Source: an uncultured Elusimicrobia bacterium
GTDB lineage: Bacteria > Elusimicrobiota > Elusimicrobia > Elusimicrobiales > UBA9959
DNA: 50,167 bases
Assembly (NCBI GenBank): GCA_903867985.1
Contig: CAIPTO010000098.1
Location: 1-50,167 of the forward strand
Direction: 5' to 3'
Position 1 is the first letter of the stretch. Each line of letters starts with the position of its first letter. Positions 7,725 through 15,320 of the stretch are shown piece by piece. The notes under the pieces are model-generated. The model was not told the DNA's origin. It did no database searches and saw only the letters and a list, made by a program, of their open reading frames with translations. The translations under genes were made by a program, and so were the position numbers.

Positions 7725-8885
7725 ATGAAACTTCTTGAATACGAGGGCAAGGACATATTTGAAACTTATAAGATACCGGTCCAGGCCAGGTTCGGCGTGG
7801 TCAGGATAGGAGACAGCGCGGAAAAAGTGAAGCTGGAGGGCCCTGGGCCCTGGGTCGTTAAGGCCCAGGTATTGACAGGGGGCCGCGGCAAGGCCGGCGG
7901 AGTTAAAATAGCCTCCACAAAAGAAGAGGCCCACGCTTACATACAGAATATGCTGGGCATGAAAATAATCACCCACCAGACTCAGGGCCTGGCTCTCACG
8001 GTTGAGGAAGTGTTGGTGGAAGCCGCCTGCGCGCCCGAGCGCGAGATATACATCTCCGTCGTCCTTGACCGCAAGACGGCTACGCCGATGATAATAGCCT
8101 CAGCTGAAGGCGGCATGTCCATAGAGGACCTGGCCCGCACAAAACCGGAATGTATCATAAAATTGCCGGTAGACATCAGCACCGGGCTGCTGGACTTCCA
8201 GGCCCGGGAACTGGCCTTCGCCCTGAAGATCCCCAAAGAACATTTCCGTGAGTTCATCGCCGTGGCCAAGGCCATCGTCACGGTGTTTGTGGATTACGAC
8301 GCCAACCTTGTGGAAATAAATCCGCTGGCGATCACCAAGGACGGAAAGCTGGTGGCAGTGGACGCCAAGATCGTCACTGATGACAATGCTCTTTTCCGCC
8401 ATAAAGATCTGGAAGCCAAATCCGACCACGAAGCTTCCGAAATAGAACGGGAAGCCAAGGCTATCGGCATCAATTATATCGGCCTGGACGGATCCATAGG
8501 CTGCATGGTGAACGGCGCCGGCCTCGCAATGGCTACGCTGGACACGGTGAAACTCGCCGGCGGGTCCGCGGCCAACTTCCTGGATGTAGGCGGCGGAGCG
8601 AATGTTGAGCAGATCACCAAAGCCTTCCAGATAATTCTGAAGGACGCAAAAGTTCGCACCGTCCTGGTAAACATCTTCGGCGGTATTATGAAGTGCGACA
8701 ACATCGCCCTGGGAATAGTGGAAGCGACTAAAAAAATTAAGCTAAATGTGCCGCTGATCGTGCGCCTTGAAGGGACCAATGTCAAAGAAGGCAAAAAAAT
8801 TTTAAAAACCTCCGGGATCAAGATTGAACAGGCCGATTCCCTGTGGGAAGCCGCCCAGAAAGCGGTGAAAGCGGCCAAGGGATAG
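7725..8885 (+). CDS. sucC: Succinate-CoA ligase (ADP-forming), beta subunit
   Basis: A 386-residue protein, the usual SucC length. The N-terminal ATP-grasp domain begins MKLLEYEGKDIFETYKIPV and has the nucleotide loop VLTGGRGKAGGVK. The CoA-ligase domain at about residues 240-380 includes GCMVNGAGLAMATLDTVKL and FLDVGGGANVEQI. With SucD it interconverts succinyl-CoA and succinate with ADP/ATP phosphorylation in the TCA cycle. It is separated from sucD by 142 bases filled with a word-type inverted repeat, which is unusual since the pair is normally tightly coupled. The start follows a -10 box without a ribosome site. Confidence 0.96.
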   Translation: MKLLEYEGKDIFETYKIPVQARFGVVRIGDSAEKVKLEGPGPWVVKAQVLTGGRGKAGGVKIASTKEEAHAYIQNMLGMKIITHQTQGLALTVEEVLVEAACAPEREIYISVVLDRKTATPMIIASAEGGMSIEDLARTKPECIIKLPVDISTGLLDFQARELAFALKIPKEHFREFIAVAKAIVTVFVDYDANLVEINPLAITKDGKLVAVDAKIVTDDNALFRHKDLEAKSDHEASEIEREAKAIGINYIGLDGSIGCMVNGAGLAMATLDTVKLAGGSAANFLDVGGGANVEQITKAFQIILKDAKVRTVLVNIFGGIMKCDNIALGIVEATKKIKLNVPLIVRLEGTNVKEGKKILKTSGIKIEQADSLWEAAQKAVKAAKG

Positions 8886-9008
8886 GGGACAGGGTAGAGG
8901 GTATACGGGGGTATAGGGTGAAGAAGCAATAATTTCCTTACCCTAAACCCTGCCCGCCAAACAACCGGCGGGTCCGCCTCGGGCGGAAACCCTAAACCCT
9001 ATACCCTG
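8882..9008. repeat. CCCTAAACCC-word inverted repeat between sucC and sucD
   Basis: The left arm (8882-8919) is built of GGGGACAGGGTAGAGGGTAT-type words and the right arm (8940-9008) of CCCTAAACCCTG / CCCTATACCCTG words, so the arms pair imperfectly. A second palindrome (CCCGCC...GGCGGGTCCGCC...GGGCGG, about 8951-8986) is nested in the right arm. The element begins within the sucC stop codon region and ends before the sucD ribosome site AAGGAG. Confidence 0.75.
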
Positions 9009-9027
9009 TTTTACAAGGAGACAGACA

Positions 9028-9930
9028 ATGTCCATAATTTTAAATAAAAAATCCAGACTGGTGGTTCACGGCATGACCGGGGCTCAGGGCTCCTTCCACT
9101 CCCAGCAGTGCATAGAGTACGGCTCAAATATAGTGGCAGGCCTGACTCCCGGAAAAGGCGGAACAAAACACCTGGATACGCCCATATTCGATACTGTCAG
9201 GGACGCGGTCAGGGAGACCGGGGCCGACGCCTCCTTAATTTTCGTGCCGCCCCCCTTCGCGGCCGACTCGATCCTTGAAGCCGCCGAGGCGGGCATCAAA
9301 GTGATCATCGCCATCACCGAGGGCATACCGGTGCTGGACATGGTGCGGGTTAAGCGGCACCTCCGCCGCCTGGAACTGGAAGGCCGCGGCGTCACGCTGG
9401 TCGGGCCCAACTGCCCCGGCGTCATAACGCCCGGCGAATGCAAGGCCGGTATCATGCCCGGCTATATCCACAAAAAGGGAAATGTCGGCATCGTCTCGCG
9501 CTCAGGCACGCTCACCTACGAGGCGGTCTGGCAGTTGACCAGCCAGGGCCTCGGCCAATCCACCGTGGTCGGCATAGGCGGCGATCCCGTGCAGGGCGTA
9601 AATTTTGTGGACGTTCTTAAAATGTTCGAGGACGACAAAGACACCCACTCCGTAGTGATGATCGGGGAAATAGGCGGCTCCGCCGAGGAAGACGCGGCCC
9701 GCTATATAAAAGCCCATATGACCAAACCGGTCTTCTCCTTCGTGGCCGGCAAGACCGCCCCTCCCGGACGCCGCATGGGGCACGCCGGGGCCATCGTAGA
9801 AGGAGCCTCAGGGACTCACGCCTCCAAAGTTGAGGCTCTCGCGGCCGCCGGGGTCACCGTGGTTGAAAATCTCTCCCTGATGGGCGAGACCGTCGCGCTT
9901 AAGACAAAGGTTAAAGCTGGGAAAAAATAA
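9028..9930 (+). CDS. sucD: Succinate-CoA ligase (ADP-forming), alpha subunit
   Basis: A 300-residue protein of normal SucD length. The N-terminal CoA-binding Rossmann domain has [20 protein letters not shown] and [16 protein letters not shown]. The ligase domain has [20 protein letters not shown], and GHAGAIVEG carries the His that is phosphorylated during catalysis. It pairs with SucC upstream. AAGGAG lies nine bases before the ATG. Together with KorAB the pair covers the 2-oxoglutarate-to-succinate part of an oxidative or reductive TCA cycle; the direction cannot be read from the sequence. Confidence 0.96.
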   Translation: MSIILNKKSRLVVHGMTGAQGSFHSQQCIEYGSNIVAGLTPGKGGTKHLDTPIFDTVRDAVRETGADASLIFVPPPFAADSILEAAEAGIKVIIAITEGIPVLDMVRVKRHLRRLELEGRGVTLVGPNCPGVITPGECKAGIMPGYIHKKGNVGIVSRSGTLTYEAVWQLTSQGLGQSTVVGIGGDPVQGVNFVDVLKMFEDDKDTHSVVMIGEIGGSAEEDAARYIKAHMTKPVFSFVAGKTAPPGRRMGHAGAIVEGASGTHASKVEALAAAGVTVVENLSLMGETVALKTKVKAGKK

Positions 9931-9961
9931 TCTTCAAGCGTCCCAGGACAGAAACCGGAAT

Positions 9962-10888
9962 ATGATAAAACGCTACAATCTGGAAAAAAATCAGCTGGTG
10001 CAGACCGAGGCGGAAACACCGCTGGTTTGGCTGCTTATAGATCCCACCGAGGACGAAAAAAAATGGGTCGTAAACAACTTTAATCTTGACGATCACAACC
10101 TCGCCTCAGCCTTTGATCCGGAAGAGCCGGCCCGGATGGAATTTGAGCCGGACCATCTGGAAATAATATTTAAGCGCCCCAAGAACTATTCCTCCAAGGG
10201 CCAGTTCCTGTTCAAAGTCTCGTCAATGGGTTTATTTCTGTTCAAGGACAAGCTGATAATCGCCATCTCTGAAGATTTAAATCTCTTCTCCGGCAAATAT
10301 TTTAAGAACGTAACCGGCATAAAGGAAATATTTCTTAAACTTATCTACAATTCCATCTTCCACTTTATGGAGCATTTAAAGGTTATCAACATGATAGCCG
10401 ATGAGATAGAGCATAAAATAAATTCCTCCATGGAAAACAAGCATCTCCTGAATCTTTTTACGCTGGAGAAAAGTCTGGTGTATTACCTGAACGCGACAAA
10501 TTCCAACACATACGCCATTGACCGCCTCAAGCACAATAGCGAGAAAATAGGCTTTTCACAGCGCGGCGTGGAATTTCTGGATGATATAATAATCGAAAAC
10601 AACCAGTGCTCGCGCCAGGCCGAAATCTACTCCAACATCCTGGCAGGCCTGATGGACGCCCGGGCTTCTATCGTCAGCAACAACCTTAATGTGATGATGA
10701 AGAACCTTAACGCCGTCGTCATCGCGGTGGCGGTGCCGAGCTTCTTCGCCGGAGTCGGCGGAATGTCCGAACTCTGCACAGTTACAGGGATCGCAAACCC
10801 CCGACTAGCCTTTCTGGCCTTTGTGGGCGTAATGGCTGTTATCGGCTTGATAACCTACTGGGTCATAAAACGGATAGAAAAACACTAA
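9962..10888 (+). CDS. CorA-family divalent metal transporter with altered GMN motif
   Basis: A 308-residue CorA/2-TM protein. A cytoplasmic alpha/beta domain (residues 1-240) is followed by two membrane spans (about 245-265 and 278-298) and the typical charged end TYWVIKRIEKH. CorA channels carry Mg2+ or Co2+ through a pentamer whose selectivity filter is the periplasmic GMN loop after the first span. Here the loop reads GVGGMSEL, so the invariant Asn is replaced by Ser and the following sequence is also divergent. The fold is clear but the ion is not; ZntB-like proteins also vary here. It follows sucD by 31 bases and precedes rimO across a word repeat, with no functional link visible. Confidence 0.85.
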   Translation: MIKRYNLEKNQLVQTEAETPLVWLLIDPTEDEKKWVVNNFNLDDHNLASAFDPEEPARMEFEPDHLEIIFKRPKNYSSKGQFLFKVSSMGLFLFKDKLIIAISEDLNLFSGKYFKNVTGIKEIFLKLIYNSIFHFMEHLKVINMIADEIEHKINSSMENKHLLNLFTLEKSLVYYLNATNSNTYAIDRLKHNSEKIGFSQRGVEFLDDIIIENNQCSRQAEIYSNILAGLMDARASIVSNNLNVMMKNLNAVVIAVAVPSFFAGVGGMSELCTVTGIANPRLAFLAFVGVMAVIGLITYWVIKRIEKH

Positions 10889-10894
10889 ACAGCA

Positions 10895-10988
10895 GGGGAT
10901 AGGGTAAGAGGGATTAGGGGTTAGGGTAAAGTTGAAGGAATAAATAACTCCTGACCTGTACCCTGAACCCTGTACCCTAAACCCTATA
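10895..10988. repeat. CCCTAAACCC-word inverted repeat before rimO
   Basis: The left arm has GGGGATAGGGTAAGAGGGA and TTAGGGGTTAGGGT words (10895-10931). The right arm has CTGTACCCTGAACCCTGTAC and CCTAAACCCTATA (10950-10988). The arms are complementary word by word but not base-perfect. The right arm ends four bases before the rimO ATG, leaving no room for a ribosome site. Confidence 0.75.
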
Positions 10989-10991
10989 TTT

Positions 10992-12377
10992 ATGCCTAAA
11001 GTATTTATCATCTCCCTGGGTTGCCCAAAAAATCTGACCGACGCGGAAGTTATGGCCGGCCAGCTTGCCGCGGCGGGTTTTGAGCTGACCGCGGACGAGA
11101 CCCAGGCCGACATCGCTCTGATAAACACCTGCGCTTTCCTCAGTTCCGCCGTAAAAGAGTCTGAAGCGGAAATCAGGCGCTTTATCTCTCTCAAGGAACG
11201 CGGCAAAATATCCAAAATAGCCGTCACCGGCTGCCTGGTGGAGCGCGAGAAACGCCTGTTGCTGGAGAAATTCCCGCAGATAGACGCGGTGGTGGGAATA
11301 AACGCGCTGGAGCGCATAAATTCCGCCCTTACCGGAAAAACTAATTATATCCTGCCTGCCACGGCGCCGCTGACCGCGCCAAAACTTAAGGCGCGCCTCA
11401 CGGCGCCCCATACCGCCTACTTAAAGATCGCCGACGGCTGTGATAACCGCTGCGCCTACTGCGCTATCCCGATGATACGCGGGCGCTTCAGATCCAAAAC
11501 GCTGGAAGAAGTCGTGGCGGAGGCCGGAAGCCTGGTAGCCTCCGGCGCGCGGGAAATATCAATAATCGCACAGGACACCACTTCATACGGCATAGACCTC
11601 TACGGCCGGGTAAAACTTTACGAACTATTAAAAGAACTGGTAAAGCTGGACGGCCTGGACTGGCTGCGGCTTATGTATGTCTATCCCGAAAAACTGTCTT
11701 TGAAGATACTGAAACTGATGCGCGACGAGAGCAAGATTTGCCATTATCTGGATATGCCGCTTCAGCACATCTCGGATAATGTGCTGGGCAAAATGAACCG
11801 CCGCTCCACCGAAAAATCAATAAGGGCCAAAATCTCGTCGATAAGAAGTATCGTGCCGGACATCGCCCTGCGGACGAACTTTATCGTGGGTTTCCCCGGA
11901 GAAACGGAAAAGGACTTTCAGAAATTAAGTTCATTCGTCGCCGAAACAGGCTTAGATAATGTGGGCGTTTTCGCCTATTCGCGCGAGCCGGGGACTCCGG
12001 CCGCTGGCCTGCAGGGGCAGGTACAGGAAACGATTAAGCTCGCGCGCATGAACGAACTGATAAGCGTCCAAAGCCGGATAATAGATAAAAAGAACGCTGA
12101 CCTAATCGGAAAAACCGTGGAAGTCCTGATGGATTCTCCCGCTTTTGGCCGCACCCGCCGCGACGCGCCGGAGATAGACGGGCGGATAGAGGTCACAAAC
12201 AGCGCCATACGCCATATGCCATACGCCATACGCAGAAAAAACCAAAAAGCTTATAGCCTAAAGCCTATGGCCTATGGCAGCGCAGAAGCACATCCAACGC
12301 TTAAGGCCGGGAAATTTGTGGATGTTAAAATAACCGGCGCTACGGGGTATCTGCGGCGCGGCACGGTCATTCAGTAA
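10992..12377 (+). CDS. rimO: Ribosomal protein S12 methylthiotransferase RimO with an inserted repeat
   Basis: A 461-residue member of the methylthiotransferase family. The N-terminal UPF0004 domain carries three cluster Cys (SLGCPKN, NTCAF, TGCLV). The radical SAM core has CDNRCAYCAIP (Cys-x3-Cys-x2-Cys) at about residue 150. A TRAM domain ends the protein. RimO adds a methylthio group to an Asp of ribosomal protein S12, using SAM and two 4Fe-4S clusters. SLGCPKNLTDAE and the acidic end of the TRAM segment fit RimO rather than MiaB. Oddity: between EIDGRIEVTN and LKAGKFVDVK about 28 extra residues (RHMPYAIRRKNQKAYSLKPM and following) are encoded by a word-type inverted repeat inserted in frame. 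Confidence 0.93.
   Translation: MPKVFIISLGCPKNLTDAEVMAGQLAAAGFELTADETQADIALINTCAFLSSAVKESEAEIRRFISLKERGKISKIAVTGCLVEREKRLLLEKFPQIDAVVGINALERINSALTGKTNYILPATAPLTAPKLKARLTAPHTAYLKIADGCDNRCAYCAIPMIRGRFRSKTLEEVVAEAGSLVASGAREISIIAQDTTSYGIDLYGRVKLYELLKELVKLDGLDWLRLMYVYPEKLSLKILKLMRDESKICHYLDMPLQHISDNVLGKMNRRSTEKSIRAKISSIRSIVPDIALRTNFIVGFPGETEKDFQKLSSFVAETGLDNVGVFAYSREPGTPAAGLQGQVQETIKLARMNELISVQSRIIDKKNADLIGKTVEVLMDSPAFGRTRRDAPEIDGRIEVTNSAIRHMPYAIRRKNQKAYSLKPMAYGSAEAHPTLKAGKFVDVKITGATGYLRRGTVIQ
12204..12282. repeat. GCCATAxGC-word inverted repeat inside rimO
   Basis: The left arm has four tandem GCCATACGC/GCCATATGC words (12204-12233). The right arm has TTATAGCC, TAAAGCC, TATGGCC and TATGGC (about 12250-12280), the reverse complement of the same words. 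The gpmI-DUF167 gap at 39.67 kb carries the same word family. The insertion keeps the rimO frame open. Confidence 0.75.
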
Positions 12378-12390
12378 AAGGAGCGACTAC

Positions 12391-13263
12391 ATGAAAGCCA
12401 GAAATTTGGCCGTAATGCTGACGGATATAAAAGGGTTCACGGATCAAACCTCACGGAAATCGCGCGCCCAGATAAAAGAGCTTCTGATAAAACACAATGA
12501 GCTTGTCCTGCCTGCCATAGAGAAATACCACGGCCATGTAGTCAAGACCATAGGTGACGCCTTTCTGGTCACTTTTGAGAGCTCCACGGACGCCGTGCTC
12601 TGCGGCACTTCGATCCAGGATGCGCTCCTCGCCTTCAATAAGGATAGGCCGCAGGATGACCGCATAGATATACGCATAGCCATAAACGCGGGCGAGGTGT
12701 CCATCGCGGAGGACGGAGATATTTTCGGCGACGCCGTGAATATCACGTCAAGAATAGAAGGCATAGCGGAGGCGGGCGAGGTTTTCTTCACCGAATCGGT
12801 TTACCTTTCAATGAATAAGAACGAGGTTCCCTCAAGCGAGATAGGCTACCGGCAGTTTAAGGGTATATCCGATAAAATTAAAGTTTACAAAGTCCTTAGA
12901 GAAGATCCGGTAAGCCCCGACAGCCCGGCCGACGCGGCTTACGCGGGAGAAAAATCCGATCGGGAGACGGCGAAGGAGGCCGGCGCCGCGCCAAAGCCGG
13001 AGACGAAATCCGGCGAAGAAGAAATTTTTCAGCGCCATCAGTGGTTTTCAGGCTGGATGTCTAAAATTCTGCGCAAATTCGGACTTGTGGGCAATGTGGA
13101 TATAGAAGGTGAGGGCAGAAACGGCCCGCGAAAAATAAAAATAGACAACGGCGAAATACACGTGACAGGAAGCGGGAAAGAGATTCACATAACCGCCGCC
13201 GGCGTCAAGATCCGCAATCTTTCCAAGAGCGAAGAACAGCCCGAATCACCTAAAAGCAAATAG
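12391..13263 (+). CDS. Class III adenylate cyclase, soluble
   Basis: A 290-residue protein. Residues 1-175 form a class III nucleotide cyclase domain: metal-binding Asp12 in MLTDIKGFT and Asp56 in VVKTIGDAF, with Lys52 and the Asp of FGDAVNITSR at the base-recognition positions expected for ATP, and the Asn/Arg pair of VNITSRI that stabilises the transition state. It should make cAMP. No membrane span or sensor domain is fused. The remaining ~115 residues are a charged linker and a basic beta-like tail (KIKIDNGEIHVTGSGKEIHI) of no recognised family, possibly regulatory. It starts 13 bases after rimO with AGGAGCGAC before the ATG and ends at a strong terminator. No cAMP receptor gene is seen in the window. 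Confidence 0.9.
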   Translation: MKARNLAVMLTDIKGFTDQTSRKSRAQIKELLIKHNELVLPAIEKYHGHVVKTIGDAFLVTFESSTDAVLCGTSIQDALLAFNKDRPQDDRIDIRIAINAGEVSIAEDGDIFGDAVNITSRIEGIAEAGEVFFTESVYLSMNKNEVPSSEIGYRQFKGISDKIKVYKVLREDPVSPDSPADAAYAGEKSDRETAKEAGAAPKPETKSGEEEIFQRHQWFSGWMSKILRKFGLVGNVDIEGEGRNGPRKIKIDNGEIHVTGSGKEIHITAAGVKIRNLSKSEEQPESPKSK

Positions 13264-13280
13264 CGCCCCTCGCTCCTTTC

Positions 13281-13313
13281 AAAAGAAAAGGCCCGCCTGA
13301 TGGCGGGCCTTTT
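13281..13313. terminator. Bidirectional terminator after the cyclase gene
   Basis: The arms AAGGCCCGCC (13288-13297) and GGCGGGCCTT (13302-13311) enclose a 4-base loop, with T runs on both sides (TTTT on plus, CTTTTCTTTT on minus). It separates the converging cyclase gene and the minus-strand secreted orphan. Confidence 0.9.
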
Positions 13314-13334
13314 ACGCGTTTTACTCAGAACTGC

Positions 13335-13925
13335 TTACAGGCTTTTGCTGCGGCAGGTAAAATCAACTTTAAAGCGTTCGTGATACCCGTCCCAGTCAAA
13401 GGCATCGGTATACGTCCCTTTAACTTCGGTCTGGTTTCCCAAATAGAGCTCTTCGAGACCGGCGGATGGGAAGGTGAAAAAAGAATACTGGTCACCAGGA
13501 GGGGCGAAATCTATAATAATATTTTTTGCTTCATCCAGATGAATTGCCCCGGACACCGGTTTATCGCCGCCTAGATACAAAGGCATCTTATTGAGCGACG
13601 TGAGCGTTACGGATTTAAGAGTATCGTCCTGGCACCAGCTGGAGTCGTTAACCGGCGGCATTATATCGTAGCACCGGATTTTTTCGCAATACAAGGCGTC
13701 GGGCATAAGCTTTCCAGTGTTGTTTTGCCGGGCGAATTCCTTCTCTCCCGGCTTTTCATCCGTCACCGCGGGCTCACGTACCACCGGTATGGAAACATCG
13801 GAGTTAACGCTCGGCTTGGCAAAAGACAACTCGCGGGCCGCTTCCATATCCCCGGCACTGGAATTAAGAACACCGCCGCTAAGCGCCATAACAACAACCG
13901 ACACTGCTTTTAAAAAAAGCTTCAT
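13335..13925 (-). CDS. Secreted protein of unknown function
   Basis: A 196-residue protein not recognised by family. It begins MKLFLKAVSVVVMALSGG, a signal peptide likely cleaved near residue 24. This start is chosen because AGGAGG lies seven bases upstream; a longer reading from 13961 has no such site. The mature part has four Cys (KIRCYD, SSWCQDD, YCEK, FTCRSK), which may form two disulfides. The C-terminal 100 residues look beta-rich (LYLGGDKPVSGAIHLDEAKN). No membrane anchor or lipobox is present, so it should be periplasmic or released. It is a single-gene unit ending at the terminator shared with the cyclase gene. Confidence 0.75.
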   Translation of the reverse strand: MKLFLKAVSVVVMALSGGVLNSSAGDMEAARELSFAKPSVNSDVSIPVVREPAVTDEKPGEKEFARQNNTGKLMPDALYCEKIRCYDIMPPVNDSSWCQDDTLKSVTLTSLNKMPLYLGGDKPVSGAIHLDEAKNIIIDFAPPGDQYSFFTFPSAGLEELYLGNQTEVKGTYTDAFDWDGYHERFKVDFTCRSKSL

Positions 13926-14317
13926 GCTTTTCCTCCTGATTATAACCGGCGGCATTTTCAAAAGCCGCTACTTATATGTTAATTTATTTTTTGGATTTCA
14001 ATAAGAGTCTTAAGGGCAATCATTCACACTTAAAAGGCCCAGGCCGGAATAGGCCTTATGGTTTACGGCTGCCTAAAAAATTGGAGGCACAGCGGGGTGC
14101 GGGGTCCTGCCAGTCATGGGGCCCATCGGGCCTGCGGCCGGCCCGGCGACTTCGCGCCGGTTCCTCCTCGGTCCGATCCAACCCATGTCTGTCACCCATT
14201 ATACCCCGCCGTACTTGAGATTTTTTAGGGAGATGTGCTTTTGTGATTAGGTGTTTATTGTACAGAATAGTTGGAACATCTTTTTACCGTAAGGGTGCAA
14301 TGACCAGCGGGCTGGTT
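13926..14317. other. Gene-poor gap with a GC-rich block
   Basis: About 390 bases with no gene that can be supported. Its left part is AT-rich and probably holds the promoter of the minus-strand gene at 13925. The middle (about 14085-14180) is abruptly GC-rich with nested palindromes (GGGCCTGCGGCCGGCCCGGC, GGCGACTTCGCGCC). A 47-codon open frame on the minus strand (14199-14056) crosses this block but lacks a ribosome site. The block differs in composition from its flanks and could be a decayed mobile-element remnant. Confidence 0.4.
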
Positions 14318-14349
14318 AACCTGAAAACTTTAGTCGAAGTTTTCAGGTT
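14318..14349. other. Perfect 13-bp stem at the zincin gene stop codon
   Basis: AACCTGAAAACTT and AAGTTTTCAGGTT pair perfectly around a 6-base loop and overlap the stop codon of the minus-strand gene ending at 14348. No T run follows on either strand, so it is not a standard terminator. Its core (GAAAACTT/AAGTTTTC) resembles the terminal stem of the 24.8 kb repeat. Confidence 0.5.
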
Positions 14350-14704
14350 AGTACAATCCCTTCGCCTTTAATTCTTCGTCGGTCATGCCGAAGTGGTGGG
14401 CGATCTCATGCATCACCACGTGCCGCACTTCACCCTCCAGCTCCTCAGGATCATGGCACTGCGCCTCTATGTTCTTCTGAAAAATAGTTATTTTATCGGG
14501 CATGGCCCCGCTGTAATAAGTCCCCCTGTCCAGGAGCGGAACACCCTCGTACAGCCCAAGCAAGCCACGGCCGAATCTGCGCTCCTGCGCCCGGTCCGGG
14601 GAGCCGGCAACCACCACAACGATATTCTGCATTTTGTTTTTAAAAAACTTCGGCAGGCCCTTCACGGCCTTATCCGCCAGTTTCTCGAATTCTTCAGAGG
14701 TCAT
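14348..14704 (-). CDS. Minimal zincin-like metallopeptidase family protein (DUF1025 type)
   Basis: A 118-residue protein. The zinc-binding and catalytic motif HEIAHHFGMTDEEL begins at residue 99 (His99, Glu100, His103, with Asp109 in the position of the third ligand), the pattern of the small HExxHxxGxxD zincins often annotated as metallopeptidase family or possibly-penicillinase repressor neighbours. The N-terminal part (EEFEKLADKAVKGLPKFF) matches the usual start of this family. No signal peptide is present, so it is cytoplasmic. The cellular substrate of the family is not established. It lies in a minus-strand group with a short EamA protein but no ribosome site was obvious before its ATG. 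Confidence 0.85.
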   Translation of the reverse strand: MTSEEFEKLADKAVKGLPKFFKNKMQNIVVVVAGSPDRAQERRFGRGLLGLYEGVPLLDRGTYYSGAMPDKITIFQKNIEAQCHDPEELEGEVRHVVMHEIAHHFGMTDEELKAKGLY

Positions 14705-14770
14705 ATGTCAGCGCGGCAGAGCGGCAGCAAGACAGCACGACAGGTGCCGGTTTTAGAGTAAACCGGGACG

Positions 14771-15199
14771 CTATTTTGAGATGAAATATATTCCGCAGGA
14801 GATCAGGGCCGTGCCGACAAATTTACTGGCGGTAAAGGTCTCTCCCAGGAAGAGGTATACCAGAACAAAAGTTACGAAAGGATAAGTTGAACTCAAGGGA
14901 ACGATCCTGGACGCCTCGCCCGAGGACATGGCACGGAGATAGAAAAACACACCCCCCATTGTGACTATCACGCTGGACAGAATGAACGCCGACGCCAGTT
15001 TATGAGACCCCAAAAGCGCGTCCCTGGTGGGGATAAATTTCCAAAGCAGGAAAGGGATGAACAAGACCAGCATGAAGAATGTCCTGAGATAAAAAGCCGA
15101 AGACGGGGCGATGTATTTGAGCGTCATTTTGTCAAAAAAAGCGCCGGCCCCCCATGAGAGGATAGCTAAAATAAGAAATATTATCGTTGATGAATCCAT
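14771..15199 (-). CDS. Short EamA-domain (DMT) membrane protein
   Basis: A 142-residue integral membrane protein with about five spans (FLILAILSWGAGAFFDKMTL; LASAFILSSVIVTMGGVFFY; VTFVLVYLFLGETFTASKFV). It equals one EamA half rather than the usual two-repeat drug/metabolite transporter of about 290 residues. The ending LGETFTASKFVGTALISCGI is the family's hallmark. Single-repeat members are thought to work as dimers. The substrate cannot be told. It is not an obvious truncation, since the end has the normal last helix and a stop codon. An inverted word repeat lies before its start. Confidence 0.82.
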   Translation of the reverse strand: MDSSTIIFLILAILSWGAGAFFDKMTLKYIAPSSAFYLRTFFMLVLFIPFLLWKFIPTRDALLGSHKLASAFILSSVIVTMGGVFFYLRAMSSGEASRIVPLSSTYPFVTFVLVYLFLGETFTASKFVGTALISCGIYFISK

Positions 15200-15220
15200 A
15201 AAGGCAGTACGACAGAAACC

Positions 15221-15314
15221 GTGAAGCGGGAAGCGTAAAGAGGAAAGAGTAACCCAGTATTGTGTTTTCCGGTTTACGGCTTACTCTTCCCGCTTTCCGC
15301 TTTACGATTTACGG
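15221..15314. repeat. CTTTACG-word inverted repeat
   Basis: The left arm has GTGAAGCGGGAAGCGTAAAG and AGGAAAGAGTAA (15221-15252). The right arm has TTACGGCTTACTCTTCCCGC and TTTCCGCTTTACGATTTACGG (15274-15314), the reverse complement of the same words in shuffled order. It fills the gap between the EamA gene start and the TPR gene stop. Close relatives lie at 44656-44744 and, as one arm, at 23636-23666. Confidence 0.75.
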
Positions 15315-15320
15315 CCACTC

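Noticed and set aside
9962-10888. Naming the transporter corA with Mg2+ specificity
   Set aside because: The GMN filter is changed to GMS, so the substrate is not supported.
8882-10988. CCCTAAACCC words as telomere-like or CRISPR repeats
   Set aside because: Words are degenerate, short and arranged as inverted arms in two gaps. There are no unique spacers of constant length and no cas genes, and the elements are internal to the sequence.
14056-14199. 47-codon minus-strand open frame (MGDRHGLDRTEEEP...) in the 14 kb gap
   Set aside because: No ribosome site; the TATAAT present overlaps the ATG itself; composition is that of the GC-rich palindromic block. Kept only as part of the gap description.
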